DNA of 64,000 bases from Lachnospiraceae bacterium (GTDB lineage: Bacteria; Bacillota; Clostridia; Lachnospirales; Lachnospiraceae), in NCBI GenBank assembly GCA_030526195.1, contig JAUNDG010000008.1, positions 52,151-116,150 on the forward strand, written 5' to 3'. The notes beneath the pieces are model-generated. The model saw only the letters and a list, made by a program, of their open reading frames with translations. It did not search any database and was not told the DNA's origin. The position numbers were made by a program, and so were the translations under genes. Shown here one piece after another: positions 25,284 through 33,370 of the stretch (positions are counted from its first letter, which is position 1; every line of letters starts with the position of its first letter).

Positions 25284-25636
25284 AGATTTTACCTCGCAAT
25301 CCTTTACATTATACCTTTTTTTCACAGGTGACGGAAGATATTTCTTCACGCCGCATCGGCGTCCCCCGCCGTTTCTCCGCCGTTTCCCTCCGTTCCTCCA
25401 CCTCTCCCCTTTCCCGTGCCACTTCCGTGCGGCGTGCGTCCGTTCACCGGCCCCTGAAGAACAACTCATCCCCATAATACGAAAGACATGATATGATAAA
25501 CGTGCACCGCAAACCGCAGATGACAAACATGCCCGACAGGAGCATCAGTCGACGGCTTACTGATAATCAATAAACTGCTCCGGCATGCGATCTGCCGGCC
25601 TGCTGTGCCACTACATAAATACTAAAGGATAACACT
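25284..25636. other. Intergenic region with polypyrimidine tract
   Basis: About 350 bases between divergent genes. A minus-strand TATAAT (25308-25313) could serve the glnN operon, with a poor -35 (TTCCGT, 25331). Bases 25355-25426 are almost all pyrimidine on the plus strand, with repeats of CGCCGTTT. A small hairpin CCGGCA / TGCCGG lies near 25580. No gene seen. Confidence 0.4.
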
Positions 25637-26464
25637 ATGTCTCATATCATCCCCATCACCGATTTTCTTGACCCGGCCCTCGACCTCTATGCCCGCCTCA
25701 CGGAAAACCAGCTGCTCAACCGGGCCGATCCGACCCACGGCATGTTCATTGCCGAAAGTCCCAAAGTGATCGAACGCGCCCTGAATGCCGGCTGCCGCCC
25801 CATTTCCTTCCTGGTGGAGGATCGCCATGTAGACGGTGAGGCCGCCGGAGTTCTCGCCCGTTGCCCGGACACACCGGTGTACACAGCCCCATTTTCTGTA
25901 CTGAAGGACCTGACGGGCTTTGCGCTCACACGGGGCGCCCTCTGCGCCATGTACCGGCCCGTGCAGCCTTCCGTGGCCAGCCTCGTGGATCAGGCCGCCC
26001 GACTTGTCATTTTAGAAAATGTGGTGAATCCTACAAACGTAGGCGCTATCTTCCGCTCCGCGGCCGCTATGGGCATGGACGGGGTGCTGCTCACCCCCGG
26101 CTGCAGCGATCCGCTTTATCGGCGGGCCATTCGTGTGAGCATGGGGACCGTCTTCCAGATTCCCTGGACCTATCTTGACCGGGACACCTGGCCCGCACCG
26201 ACCATCGACACCTTGAAACAGGCCGGTTTCACCACCGTTTCCATGGCGCTTAAACCGGATTCTCTCCGCCTGGATGACCCAACCCTGAAGGCCGCCGACA
26301 AGCTGGCCATTATTCTCGGCACCGAGGGCGACGGATTGGCCGATGACACCCTGGCCGCCTGCGATCACACCGTCATCATCCCCATGTACCATGAGGTGGA
26401 TTCCTTAAATGTAGCCGCCGCGGCCGCCGTCACCTTCTGGGAACTGGGGCGGCATCGTGAGTAA
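25637..26464 (+). CDS. TrmH/SpoU-family RNA 2'-O-methyltransferase
   Basis: SPOUT-class methyltransferase that methylates ribose 2'-O of tRNA or rRNA with S-adenosylmethionine. The 275-residue product has an N-terminal substrate-binding domain and the three knot motifs: VILENVVNPTNVGAIFRSAA (about 118-137), LAIILGTEGDGL (about 218), and IPMYHEVDSLNVAAAAAV (about 243). The exact nucleotide target cannot be told. AAAGGA is seven bases before the ATG. Convergent with the Lon-like ATPase gene, sharing a bidirectional terminator. Confidence 0.88.
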   Translation: MSHIIPITDFLDPALDLYARLTENQLLNRADPTHGMFIAESPKVIERALNAGCRPISFLVEDRHVDGEAAGVLARCPDTPVYTAPFSVLKDLTGFALTRGALCAMYRPVQPSVASLVDQAARLVILENVVNPTNVGAIFRSAAAMGMDGVLLTPGCSDPLYRRAIRVSMGTVFQIPWTYLDRDTWPAPTIDTLKQAGFTTVSMALKPDSLRLDDPTLKAADKLAIILGTEGDGLADDTLAACDHTVIIPMYHEVDSLNVAAAAAVTFWELGRHRE

Positions 26465-26573
26465 AGCCGAAAACAATCCCGATGCCCGCATTTTTTGCAA
26501 CGCCCAGGATACATCAAAACAATACAAAAGCAGTTTTTCGATGCCCCACTTATCAATACAGAACAAAACATAA

Positions 26574-26630
26574 AAAAGAGTTCAGATTTTCAGGACGCCC
26601 GGTCTTTGAACAATCTGAACTCTCTTTTTT
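26574..26630. terminator. Bidirectional terminator
   Basis: Stem GAGTTCAGATT (26578-26588) / AATCTGAACTC (26612-26622), preceded by AAAAAA and followed by TTTTTT; serves the converging transcripts. Confidence 0.8.
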
Positions 26631-26663
26631 AATTCTCTATTCCGTTTTCCTTGACGGATGTGC

Positions 26664-26726
26664 AAAGCAGACACTCACCATACCCACAGAGCACGATGGA
26701 CGCTTCGATCCTTACTCATGAACCGC
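26664..26726 (+). repeat. Dispersed ~60-base intergenic repeat, copy A
   Basis: Shares AAAGCAGACACTC, ATACCCACAG, GCACGATG, GCTTCG and TGAACCGC with copies at 41098, 44903, 57786 and (weaker) 30927. The outer bases can pair loosely (GCRGACA with TGTCCGC). Confidence 0.6.
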
Positions 26727-26755
26727 GCTGAAAGTGTCTTAACCCTCTTCTCCTG

Positions 26756-28279
26756 TCAGTTCAGCAATGCCTCCACCATGTCCACGGTGAAGGTCACACT
26801 CTTCACATGATCCACTTCAATGCGGTACAGGGCATTGGCGGCCAGATGTTCCGCCACCTGTTCCAGATCACGGATACCGCTGTCGCCGGCATGATTGGCC
26901 ACGATCACATCAAGAGCCTCATCGCTGACCACCACTTCTTCCGGCAGAAGGCTCATGCGCTTGAGCACCTTCGGCAGGGCGAAGCGGCTGAAAATGACCT
27001 TCTTCTCTTCCGGTGTATAGTCCGGAATATCGATCACGGCAAAACGTGACAGAAGGGGCGCGCTGATGGCAGATTTATCATTGGCTGTGGCAATGGGGTA
27101 AACACCGGCGGTGGGAATCATACATTCCATGTAGTTGTCGGTGAAGCCCAGGTTATCAAGCAGCGTCAGCAACACGTCCGCCGGATTGCCGTTGCCTTTG
27201 CCCGCTGCGGCCTTGTCCAGCTCGTTGATGATAAAGACAAGGTTGGATTCGCCGGCCATGGAGAAGGCCTCCATGATGATACCCGGCTTCGCGTTGGAAT
27301 AAATACGGGAACTGCCGGTCAGCTGTTCCGGATCGTTGATGGAGCTCATGTCCAGTGTTGTCCAGGGCAGCTTCAGGATACGGGCCACCGCATAGGCCAC
27401 CTGAGATTTACCGGTACCGGCAGGGCCTGCCAGAAGAAGGCCGTAAGCCGGCAGCGTATGGGTCCGGTTGATCTGAATGATGGTCTCGATGATACGTTGC
27501 TTCACCCGATCCATGCCGTAAAGCTCTTCGTCCAGGATACGACGGGCCTCCACCGGATCGATGGATTCAAAATAATTGCCCTTCCACTGAATGTTCATCA
27601 TGATGGACAGCGCCCGCTGAGCATGACGCCGTTCTTCCTGGGTGACCTCATGGGATCTGGCCACCGCCAGGTTCCGTCTGGCCCAGAGACGAATGTTATC
27701 CGGCAGTGTCCGACCGGCACAGTTCATAAAGTCTGTGATGCTCTGGACACTGGTGAGGCGCATGTCATCGCCCTCTTCCTCGGCGTCCTCGTCCACCACA
27801 TCAACCTCAGACGGGGCATCGGATGCCAGGAGACGCTCGATCATAAACTGAAGGAAACCGTCCTCAGCAGACAGCTTGGTGGCGGCGCCGAAACTCATTT
27901 CCTTAATCTTATACACCGCATAGCCCTCCGGACGATTGGCGCCGGAAAGCCGCACATGGATATGGTTCTCGCCGAGCCATTTCAGAAGGCTGGTGAACCG
28001 GGCATCAATGCTGATAATATCGGTGGTCATCTTGTGACCGTCAATGCTGTTAAATTCAAAGGCCGTCCGCTTGATGGGATTGACAAAGAGGCCCTCGGCG
28101 TGATGCGGCCACTCCCGGCTGCTGTTGTCCAGGATCAGGAACGGCTGTTCCGGGGATACCTCGTGATTGCTGGCATAAAATACTTCGTAGGTGCATTCCG
28201 GAGCCTTTCCGCTCTCCGGTGTGCTGTTAAAATCAAATACCGGCATAGTGTTACTGCATGGCGGGGTCCGGCCCGTCAT
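26756..28279 (-). CDS. Lon-like AAA+ ATPase without protease domain
   Basis: A 507-residue protein whose residues about 245-500 match the AAA+ module of Lon: EELYGMDRVKQRIIETI, Walker A GPAGTGKS (285-292), SSRIYSNAKPGIIMEAF, sensor Asn400, arginine finger region APLLSRF (Arg412), and GIRDLEQVAEHLA. The C-terminal Lon peptidase domain (Ser-Lys dyad) is absent. Walker B reads LVFIINELDK, with Asn352 where the Mg-coordinating Asp normally lies; Glu353 is kept. The first 240 residues do not resemble the Lon N-domain. Weak activity or a remodelling role is possible. GGAAGG precedes the ATG; mazG lies 81 bases upstream on the same strand. Confidence 0.82.
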   Translation of the reverse strand: MTGRTPPCSNTMPVFDFNSTPESGKAPECTYEVFYASNHEVSPEQPFLILDNSSREWPHHAEGLFVNPIKRTAFEFNSIDGHKMTTDIISIDARFTSLLKWLGENHIHVRLSGANRPEGYAVYKIKEMSFGAATKLSAEDGFLQFMIERLLASDAPSEVDVVDEDAEEEGDDMRLTSVQSITDFMNCAGRTLPDNIRLWARRNLAVARSHEVTQEERRHAQRALSIMMNIQWKGNYFESIDPVEARRILDEELYGMDRVKQRIIETIIQINRTHTLPAYGLLLAGPAGTGKSQVAYAVARILKLPWTTLDMSSINDPEQLTGSSRIYSNAKPGIIMEAFSMAGESNLVFIINELDKAAAGKGNGNPADVLLTLLDNLGFTDNYMECMIPTAGVYPIATANDKSAISAPLLSRFAVIDIPDYTPEEKKVIFSRFALPKVLKRMSLLPEEVVVSDEALDVIVANHAGDSGIRDLEQVAEHLAANALYRIEVDHVKSVTFTVDMVEALLN

Positions 28280-28360
28280 GCCTTCCTTTCTTCATATATT
28301 TTCGGAAATGGCGCTGTGGCCGCTTCCGTTCATTTTCTGTCATTCGCTTCGGTTCATGCC

Positions 28361-28864
28361 TCAGGCATCGGATGAATGCCCCTGCCCGCCGGCACGAATC
28401 TTTTTTCTTGCCCGGGCCCGATCAATGAGGGCTTCCGCTTCATCGAAGGCCTCCGGCAAATAGGGAGCTGCTTTATCTTTTCCGGCTTTTTCCCGGGCCT
28501 TCACCTGTTCCCACAGATCCAGCACCTCCGCCGAATCTGAGGCCGAGGCCTCACCGAACACGTGGGGATGGCGCCGGATCATTTTCTCACGGAGCCCCTC
28601 CATCACATCATCCATGGTGAAGAGTCCTTCCTCTTCGGCGATGAGGGCCTGCATGATCACCTGCAGCAAAAGATCCCCCAGTTCTTCCTTGAGGTTATCG
28701 CCGTCACCGGTGTCCTTCAGCAGATTGATGGCGCCCAGAACCTCGGCCGCCTCTTCCACCACAGGAGCTTTCAGGCTCTCATGGGTCTGTTCCCGGTCCC
28801 AGGGACAGCCATCCGGTGCCCGCAGACGCCGCAGCACATCGATCAGTTCATTGTAAACCTGCAT
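28361..28864 (-). CDS. mazG: MazG-family nucleoside triphosphate pyrophosphohydrolase
   Basis: Hydrolyses NTPs or dNTPs to the monophosphate plus pyrophosphate, as a house-cleaning enzyme. The 167-residue protein has a single MazG domain with DGCPWDREQTHESL near residue 18, metal-binding VVEEAAEVLGAI and ELGDLLLQVIMQA. It is the one-domain form; E. coli MazG has two. The Arg/Lys-rich C-terminus is extra. It overlaps the Nudix gene by 17 bases, so both belong to one transcript. Confidence 0.9.
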   Translation of the reverse strand: MQVYNELIDVLRRLRAPDGCPWDREQTHESLKAPVVEEAAEVLGAINLLKDTGDGDNLKEELGDLLLQVIMQALIAEEEGLFTMDDVMEGLREKMIRRHPHVFGEASASDSAEVLDLWEQVKAREKAGKDKAAPYLPEAFDEAEALIDRARARKKIRAGGQGHSSDA

Positions 28865-29471
28865 GATGTTCCTTCCATTTGTTTAGATGAACGCATCCGC
28901 TTGACAGCGTTGCCACCCTAGCCATAAGTTTGCGGTAAATGCGCTCCGTGACCCAGGCCTCCGTGGATTTCTCCGGAATAAGCTCATTGGGGATCCAATC
29001 CACCGCCTCATTTTCGTCCTCGCAGACGCGCAAAGGCGCTTCGTCATCCGCCTCCAGCAAAAATGTCACATTCATATGAAGATGGGAGGACACATAAGCC
29101 CCCTTCTTCACATGACCGGCCACCGGCAGGATTTCCAATGACAGAATATCCTCCGACACCAGCGACACCTCTGTCAGGCCACTCTCTTCCATGGCTTCTT
29201 TAATCGCCACCCGGGGCAGGTCCTCGCAGCCGTCCGCGTGACCCCCGAGCCAGGCCCAGGAATCATATATCTTGTGATAAGCCATCAGCACCCGACTGCG
29301 GTCGCGGTTAACCACCCAGGCCGACACCGTCATGTGCGCCCGGGTATTGTCACGGGAAAAAGATGTCGGTTCATTCAGTAGAAAATGAATCATTTCCTGC
29401 CGATCGGCGGCTTCCTGCTCATTATAAGGGACAAAGGCCACCACTTTTTCGATCAAATCATCTCTTGTCAT
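28848..29471 (-). CDS. Nudix hydrolase
   Basis: A 207-residue Nudix protein. The box reads GGHADGCEDLPRVAIKEAME then ESGL, with Lys where the consensus has Arg (REUXEE). The substrate is not evident. The first residues form a helical N-terminal extension. The start codon overlaps the stop of the 57-residue gene upstream (ATGA) and its end overlaps mazG, so three genes are translationally linked. The pairing of a Nudix enzyme with MazG suggests nucleotide-pool sanitation. Confidence 0.88.
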   Translation of the reverse strand: MTRDDLIEKVVAFVPYNEQEAADRQEMIHFLLNEPTSFSRDNTRAHMTVSAWVVNRDRSRVLMAYHKIYDSWAWLGGHADGCEDLPRVAIKEAMEESGLTEVSLVSEDILSLEILPVAGHVKKGAYVSSHLHMNVTFLLEADDEAPLRVCEDENEAVDWIPNELIPEKSTEAWVTERIYRKLMARVATLSSGCVHLNKWKEHHAGLQ

Positions 29472-29641
29472 GCGATAATCTCATACTGCAGCATTTCATA
29501 CTTCAGTTCTGTGCCCTCCCGGATCTCATCCGGCAGAAGGGCCCGGGCCACGAGAATGGTATCCTCTGTGTCCCGATCGGTTCTTAATAAGTGGGCGTAA
29601 TCGCCGTCAATGGCCGCCACACGATAAAAAATGGTTTCCAT
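29468..29641 (-). CDS. Small protein of 57 residues (DUF3006-like)
   Basis: An ATG at 29641 preceded by GAGAGGAAATATC opens a 57-codon frame that ends in an ATGA overlap with the Nudix gene. The sequence begins METIFYRVAAIDGDYAHLL and has ARALLPDEIREGTEL in the middle; this beta-rich pattern with LLP...REG resembles DUF3006 proteins, whose role is unknown. Good ribosome site plus tight overlap make it likely real. Confidence 0.7.
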   Translation of the reverse strand: METIFYRVAAIDGDYAHLLRTDRDTEDTILVARALLPDEIREGTELKYEMLQYEIIA

Positions 29642-29748
29642 GATATTTCCTCTCTGTTTTCGGCAAAGTCAGCGGGTGCTTCCCGTCATGATCAAAGCGC
29701 GTTTCGGCGCATACGATGAACTGTTATCACAGACACCGCATCTGTCGA

Positions 29749-30891
29749 TCACCCGAAAAGCTCCCGGGCCGCCTTCATCCGGCTCACCACCGGCACACCG
29801 AAGGGGCAACGCTTTTCGCAGCCACCGCAGGCGATGCAATCCGAGGCGTTGGCCGTCAGCGCCCGGTAATGCTCCCGCACGGTATCCGGCACATGCGCCT
29901 GCATTACCGCCATGTCATAGAACTTATTCACCATGGCAATGTCGATGGCCTTCGGACAGGGGAGACAATGGTTGCAATACATACATTTATGGGTATCTGC
30001 CTGATATTCGGACGAAGCCAGGACTTTTGTGAAATCCTTCTCTTCTTCCGAAGCCTCTTCATAATGCACCGCCTCATCAATATGAGCCGGTTCACCGAAG
30101 CCGGTCATGACAGAAGCCACGCCCGGGCGGGTCAGAGCATAGTGAAGACACTGAATCGGTGTCATGGCCACACTGAAAGGTGAGGCCTCCGCCTTAAAAA
30201 GACGGCCTGCCGCAAAAGGCTTCATGACGGTGATACCAATATCCATCTGTTCACAGAGCTTATAAAGCTCCACCCGATCAGGATGAATGCCCGCCAGCTT
30301 ATCCACGAAATGATCGCTGGCCAGAAGGTCATCCAGATGCTTGGTGGGCATCAGGTCAAAGGAGGGATTGATGGCAAACATCAGCATATCCACTTCACCG
30401 GACATGATGATTCGTTTGGCCACCTTGGCATTATGGGAACTGGCCCCCACATAGCGGATCACACCTCGGGCCTTCAGATCACGCACGTACTCAATAAACG
30501 GCCCATTGATGATCGTGTCCCAATCTTCATCCGTGTCCACGTAGTGGATCATGCCAAGATCGATGTAATCGGTTTCCAGACGCTTCAAAAGATCTTCAAA
30601 TGCCGGAACCACCACCGACATATCACGGGTTCGCACATACTGGCCGTTCTGCCAGGTGGGGCCGATGTGGCCCTGAATGATCCATTTGTCCCGACGGTCT
30701 CTTAAGCTGCGACCGATCAGAGACCGCACCTCAGGATCCGACATCCAGCAATCCAGGATGTTGATTCCATAAGCTGTGGCTTTATCAAAGAAAAGCCCGG
30801 CTTCCTCATCGGTCTTCCCGGGCAGCCATTCGCCGCCAAAGCCGATCTCACTGACCATGAGGCCGGTCCGGCCAAGTCGTCTGTATTTCAT
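29749..30891 (-). CDS. Aldo/keto reductase with C-terminal 4Fe-4S domain
   Basis: A 380-residue fusion: an AKR TIM barrel (MKYRRLGRTGLMVSEIGFGG at the start; DYIDLGMIHYVD near residue 112) followed by a ferredoxin-type tail with CMYCNHCLPCPKAIDI and CIACGGCEKRCPFGV, giving eight or more Cys for iron-sulfur clusters. Such proteins are common in anaerobes and described as oxidoreductases of the aldo/keto reductase family; physiological substrates are mostly unknown. Start at 30891 chosen because GGAGG lies five bases ahead, rather than an upstream in-frame ATG at 30936. Confidence 0.88.
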   Translation of the reverse strand: MKYRRLGRTGLMVSEIGFGGEWLPGKTDEEAGLFFDKATAYGINILDCWMSDPEVRSLIGRSLRDRRDKWIIQGHIGPTWQNGQYVRTRDMSVVVPAFEDLLKRLETDYIDLGMIHYVDTDEDWDTIINGPFIEYVRDLKARGVIRYVGASSHNAKVAKRIIMSGEVDMLMFAINPSFDLMPTKHLDDLLASDHFVDKLAGIHPDRVELYKLCEQMDIGITVMKPFAAGRLFKAEASPFSVAMTPIQCLHYALTRPGVASVMTGFGEPAHIDEAVHYEEASEEEKDFTKVLASSEYQADTHKCMYCNHCLPCPKAIDIAMVNKFYDMAVMQAHVPDTVREHYRALTANASDCIACGGCEKRCPFGVPVVSRMKAARELFG

Positions 30892-30926
30892 GGATACCTC
30901 CGTTTGTCTTCGTTGTCGATAGTCGA

Positions 30927-30985
30927 AAATCGGCACATGCCATCCGCATAGGACAGCTGTCCGCTTCGCTGCGTGCTGTGAGCCT
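30927..30985 (+). repeat. Dispersed intergenic repeat, divergent copy
   Basis: Weak copy of the ~60-base family: contains TGTCCGCTTCG in the matching place and a TGAGCC end in place of TGAACCGC. It lies between the aldo/keto reductase gene and the sugar operon end. Confidence 0.35.
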
Positions 30986-31085
30986 GCATTTCTTTAAATC
31001 GCGCACGCCACAGTACCTGCTCACCGCTCATCATTATATCATTTTCCACTCTGCCGACAAAGGGTCGACGCTAAAAAAGCATAAG

Positions 31086-31116
31086 GAAAGAGCTGCCCCC
31101 TTCCGAGACAGCTCTT
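31086..31116 (-). terminator. Terminator-like hairpin after the sugar operon
   Basis: Stem AAGAGCTG / CAGCTCTT. The minus-strand tail (TCCTTATGC) is only moderately T-rich. Confidence 0.55.
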
Positions 31117-31196
31117 GAACATACACTTATCAGATCAATAATTGATCAATTGGGTTATTGAGTTAAGAGAGAATCTCTCAAACCGATAATACGAAA

Positions 31197-32345
31197 TTAC
31201 TGGTTGATAGCTTCTGTATACTTCTTAACTTCTTCCAGAGATTCAACACAGTTGTTAGCATCGATGATCTTGCAGCCTGTGTCGATGTAAGATTCAGCTT
31301 TTTCGCCCATAAGGACTTTGCACATATTGATAACACCGAGTTTACCCATAACGATCGGCTGCTGAGCGCATGTAGCGACAAACTTGCCGTCAACAACGTA
31401 CTGGATACCTTCAGAGATACCATCATAAGAATAGATGGAGATCTGATCTGTCTTGCCGGCTTCTTCTACAGCCTGGTAAGAACCGATACCCATAAGGTCG
31501 TTTTCGCAATAGATAACTTCGAGATCCGGGTTAGCGTTCAGAACGTTTGTGATGCATGTGTAAGCTTTGTCTGTTTCCCAGTCGCAGTGCTGTTCAGCAA
31601 CGATTTCAACACCATCACCAGCTGTGCTCAGGAAGCCATTGTAACGATCGTCGTCGTTTGTCTGGCCGGAAACACCACGAAGGATAGCAACCTTAGCGCC
31701 ATCCGGATACTTTTCAGCGAAAAGTTCACCAACCATAGAACCGCCAACATAGTTGTCAGTGCCATAGAACGGGATTTCAGATTCCAGAGCGCCACGTGTA
31801 GCTTCGTCAAGCTGTGTATCCAGGTTGATAACCGGGATGCCGGCAGCTTCACAATCCATCAGAGCAGAGATCAGACCCTGAGAGGAAGCCGGAACGAGGA
31901 TGATACCATCAACGCCTTCAGCGATGTAGTTTTCGATGATGACCAGCTGTTCTTCAACAGAAGCATGTTCAGCACCAGCCTGAACTTCAACGCCCATGCC
32001 GATAGCTTCGCAGGATTTCTTAACAGCGTTAGCAACGATGATGTGATATTCGTTGTTCAGAGTCATACCGCAGAAACCAACTGTGAACTGGCTGTAATCG
32101 CCTTCCGGGATAGCAGCAGCAATTTCAGTTGCCAGGTCAGAAGAATCAGATGTTGTTTCAACAACAGCTTCTTCGACTGCTTCTTCGATAGCTTCGCCAA
32201 CTTCTTCTTCAAGTTCTTCAACAGCTTCTTCGACTGCTTCTTCCTTAGCCGGTTCTTCAGCCGGAGCTTCCTGCTTAGCACCGCAGGCTACGAGGCTGAC
32301 TGCCATAGCGGCTGTCAGCATAAGTGCAAATACTTTCTTCATCAT
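31197..32345 (-). CDS. Sugar ABC transporter substrate-binding lipoprotein (RbsB-like)
   Basis: Extracellular sugar-binding lipoprotein, type-1 periplasmic-binding fold. The signal ends in lipobox LVAC (Cys21). A strikingly acidic linker (about 24-75, mostly Glu, Ala and Val) precedes the binding domain, which starts FTVGFCGMTLNNEYH and includes GIILVPASSQGLISAL. The 382-residue length includes that linker. AAAGGAG lies six bases before the first ATG. Last gene of the operon with the permease, ATPase, kinase and glycyl-radical enzyme. The sugar is unknown; a pentose or deoxyhexose is plausible from the family. Confidence 0.9.
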   Translation of the reverse strand: MMKKVFALMLTAAMAVSLVACGAKQEAPAEEPAKEEAVEEAVEELEEEVGEAIEEAVEEAVVETTSDSSDLATEIAAAIPEGDYSQFTVGFCGMTLNNEYHIIVANAVKKSCEAIGMGVEVQAGAEHASVEEQLVIIENYIAEGVDGIILVPASSQGLISALMDCEAAGIPVINLDTQLDEATRGALESEIPFYGTDNYVGGSMVGELFAEKYPDGAKVAILRGVSGQTNDDDRYNGFLSTAGDGVEIVAEQHCDWETDKAYTCITNVLNANPDLEVIYCENDLMGIGSYQAVEEAGKTDQISIYSYDGISEGIQYVVDGKFVATCAQQPIVMGKLGVINMCKVLMGEKAESYIDTGCKIIDANNCVESLEEVKKYTEAINQ

Positions 32346-32409
32346 ATTAAACTCCTTTCAAAATAAGTGTATGCTTCCTTCCTCTTTATGAATAAACACC
32401 AACCGGTGA

Positions 32410-33366
32410 TTATTCCGCTTTACGTTCAGCGCTCTTATCCAGGAATACGGCGATGATAACAACGAGACCTGTGATAACCGTCTGATAGTAGGTCGGCACG
32501 TTCATGATCTGAAGGCCGTTTGTCAGAGCAGCCAGGATGATGGCACCGACAACGGTGTTGGCCAGACGGCCCTTACCACCTGACATGGAGATACCGCCGA
32601 TAACGGCAGCGGCGATGGCGTTCATTTCGTAGGATGAACCTGCGCTGGGGTCAGCATACATAAGACGTGACAGCAACATAACGCCGGCGAAGGCAGCGAA
32701 GACGCCGCACAGGATGTAAACGATGATTTCAATCTTCTTTACCTTGATACCGGAAAGACGGGCTGCATTCTGGTTGCCGCCGATGGCGTAAACACTGCGG
32801 CCGAACTTTGTGTAGCCAAGGATGACACACATCAGTGTGTAGAAAACAATAACATACAGAACACCGATGGGCACAACACCGAAGAACTTAGTCTTCATGA
32901 TGACGCCGATTTCAAGTGAGAAACCGGAAACAGCCTGACCACCATTGATGATCTGAGCCATACCACGCATAACCTGCATGGAACCCAGAGTGGCGATGAA
33001 AGCCGGAACCTTACCGTAGCTGATCAGAAGGCCATTGACAAGACCGACAACAGCACCGCAAAGCAGACAGACAATGAGAGCCACGGCGATGGAACCACCG
33101 TCTCTGAGCATCATAGCCATTAAAATACCGACGAAACCGACAACTGAACCGACGGAAAGGTCGATACCGCCTGTGATGATGACCATAGAAGCACCGATGG
33201 CCAGAATGGCATTGATAGAAGCCTGATTGATGATGTTCATGACGTTTGTAACGCTCATGAACTGTTTACCCATAAGTGAGCAGACAACGGTAAAGATAAC
33301 AAAGATACCGATCATGCCCAGATAAATCGTCCAGTCGGACAGATTGATTTTCTTCTTGTTTTCCAT
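32410..33366 (-). CDS. Sugar ABC transporter permease (RbsC-like)
   Basis: Inner-membrane permease of the ribose/xylose/rhamnose type, 318 residues with eight to ten helices. Family motifs: GGIDLSVGSVVGFVG near residue 70 and AVIGGISMSGGKGRL near residue 258. Start at 33366 has GAGGAGG nine bases upstream; a longer in-frame ATG (33393) would run into the ATPase gene. Four bases separate it from the upstream ATPase gene. Confidence 0.92.
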   Translation of the reverse strand: MENKKKINLSDWTIYLGMIGIFVIFTVVCSLMGKQFMSVTNVMNIINQASINAILAIGASMVIITGGIDLSVGSVVGFVGILMAMMLRDGGSIAVALIVCLLCGAVVGLVNGLLISYGKVPAFIATLGSMQVMRGMAQIINGGQAVSGFSLEIGVIMKTKFFGVVPIGVLYVIVFYTLMCVILGYTKFGRSVYAIGGNQNAARLSGIKVKKIEIIVYILCGVFAAFAGVMLLSRLMYADPSAGSSYEMNAIAAAVIGGISMSGGKGRLANTVVGAIILAALTNGLQIMNVPTYYQTVITGLVVIIAVFLDKSAERKAE

Positions 33367-33370
33367 TTTT

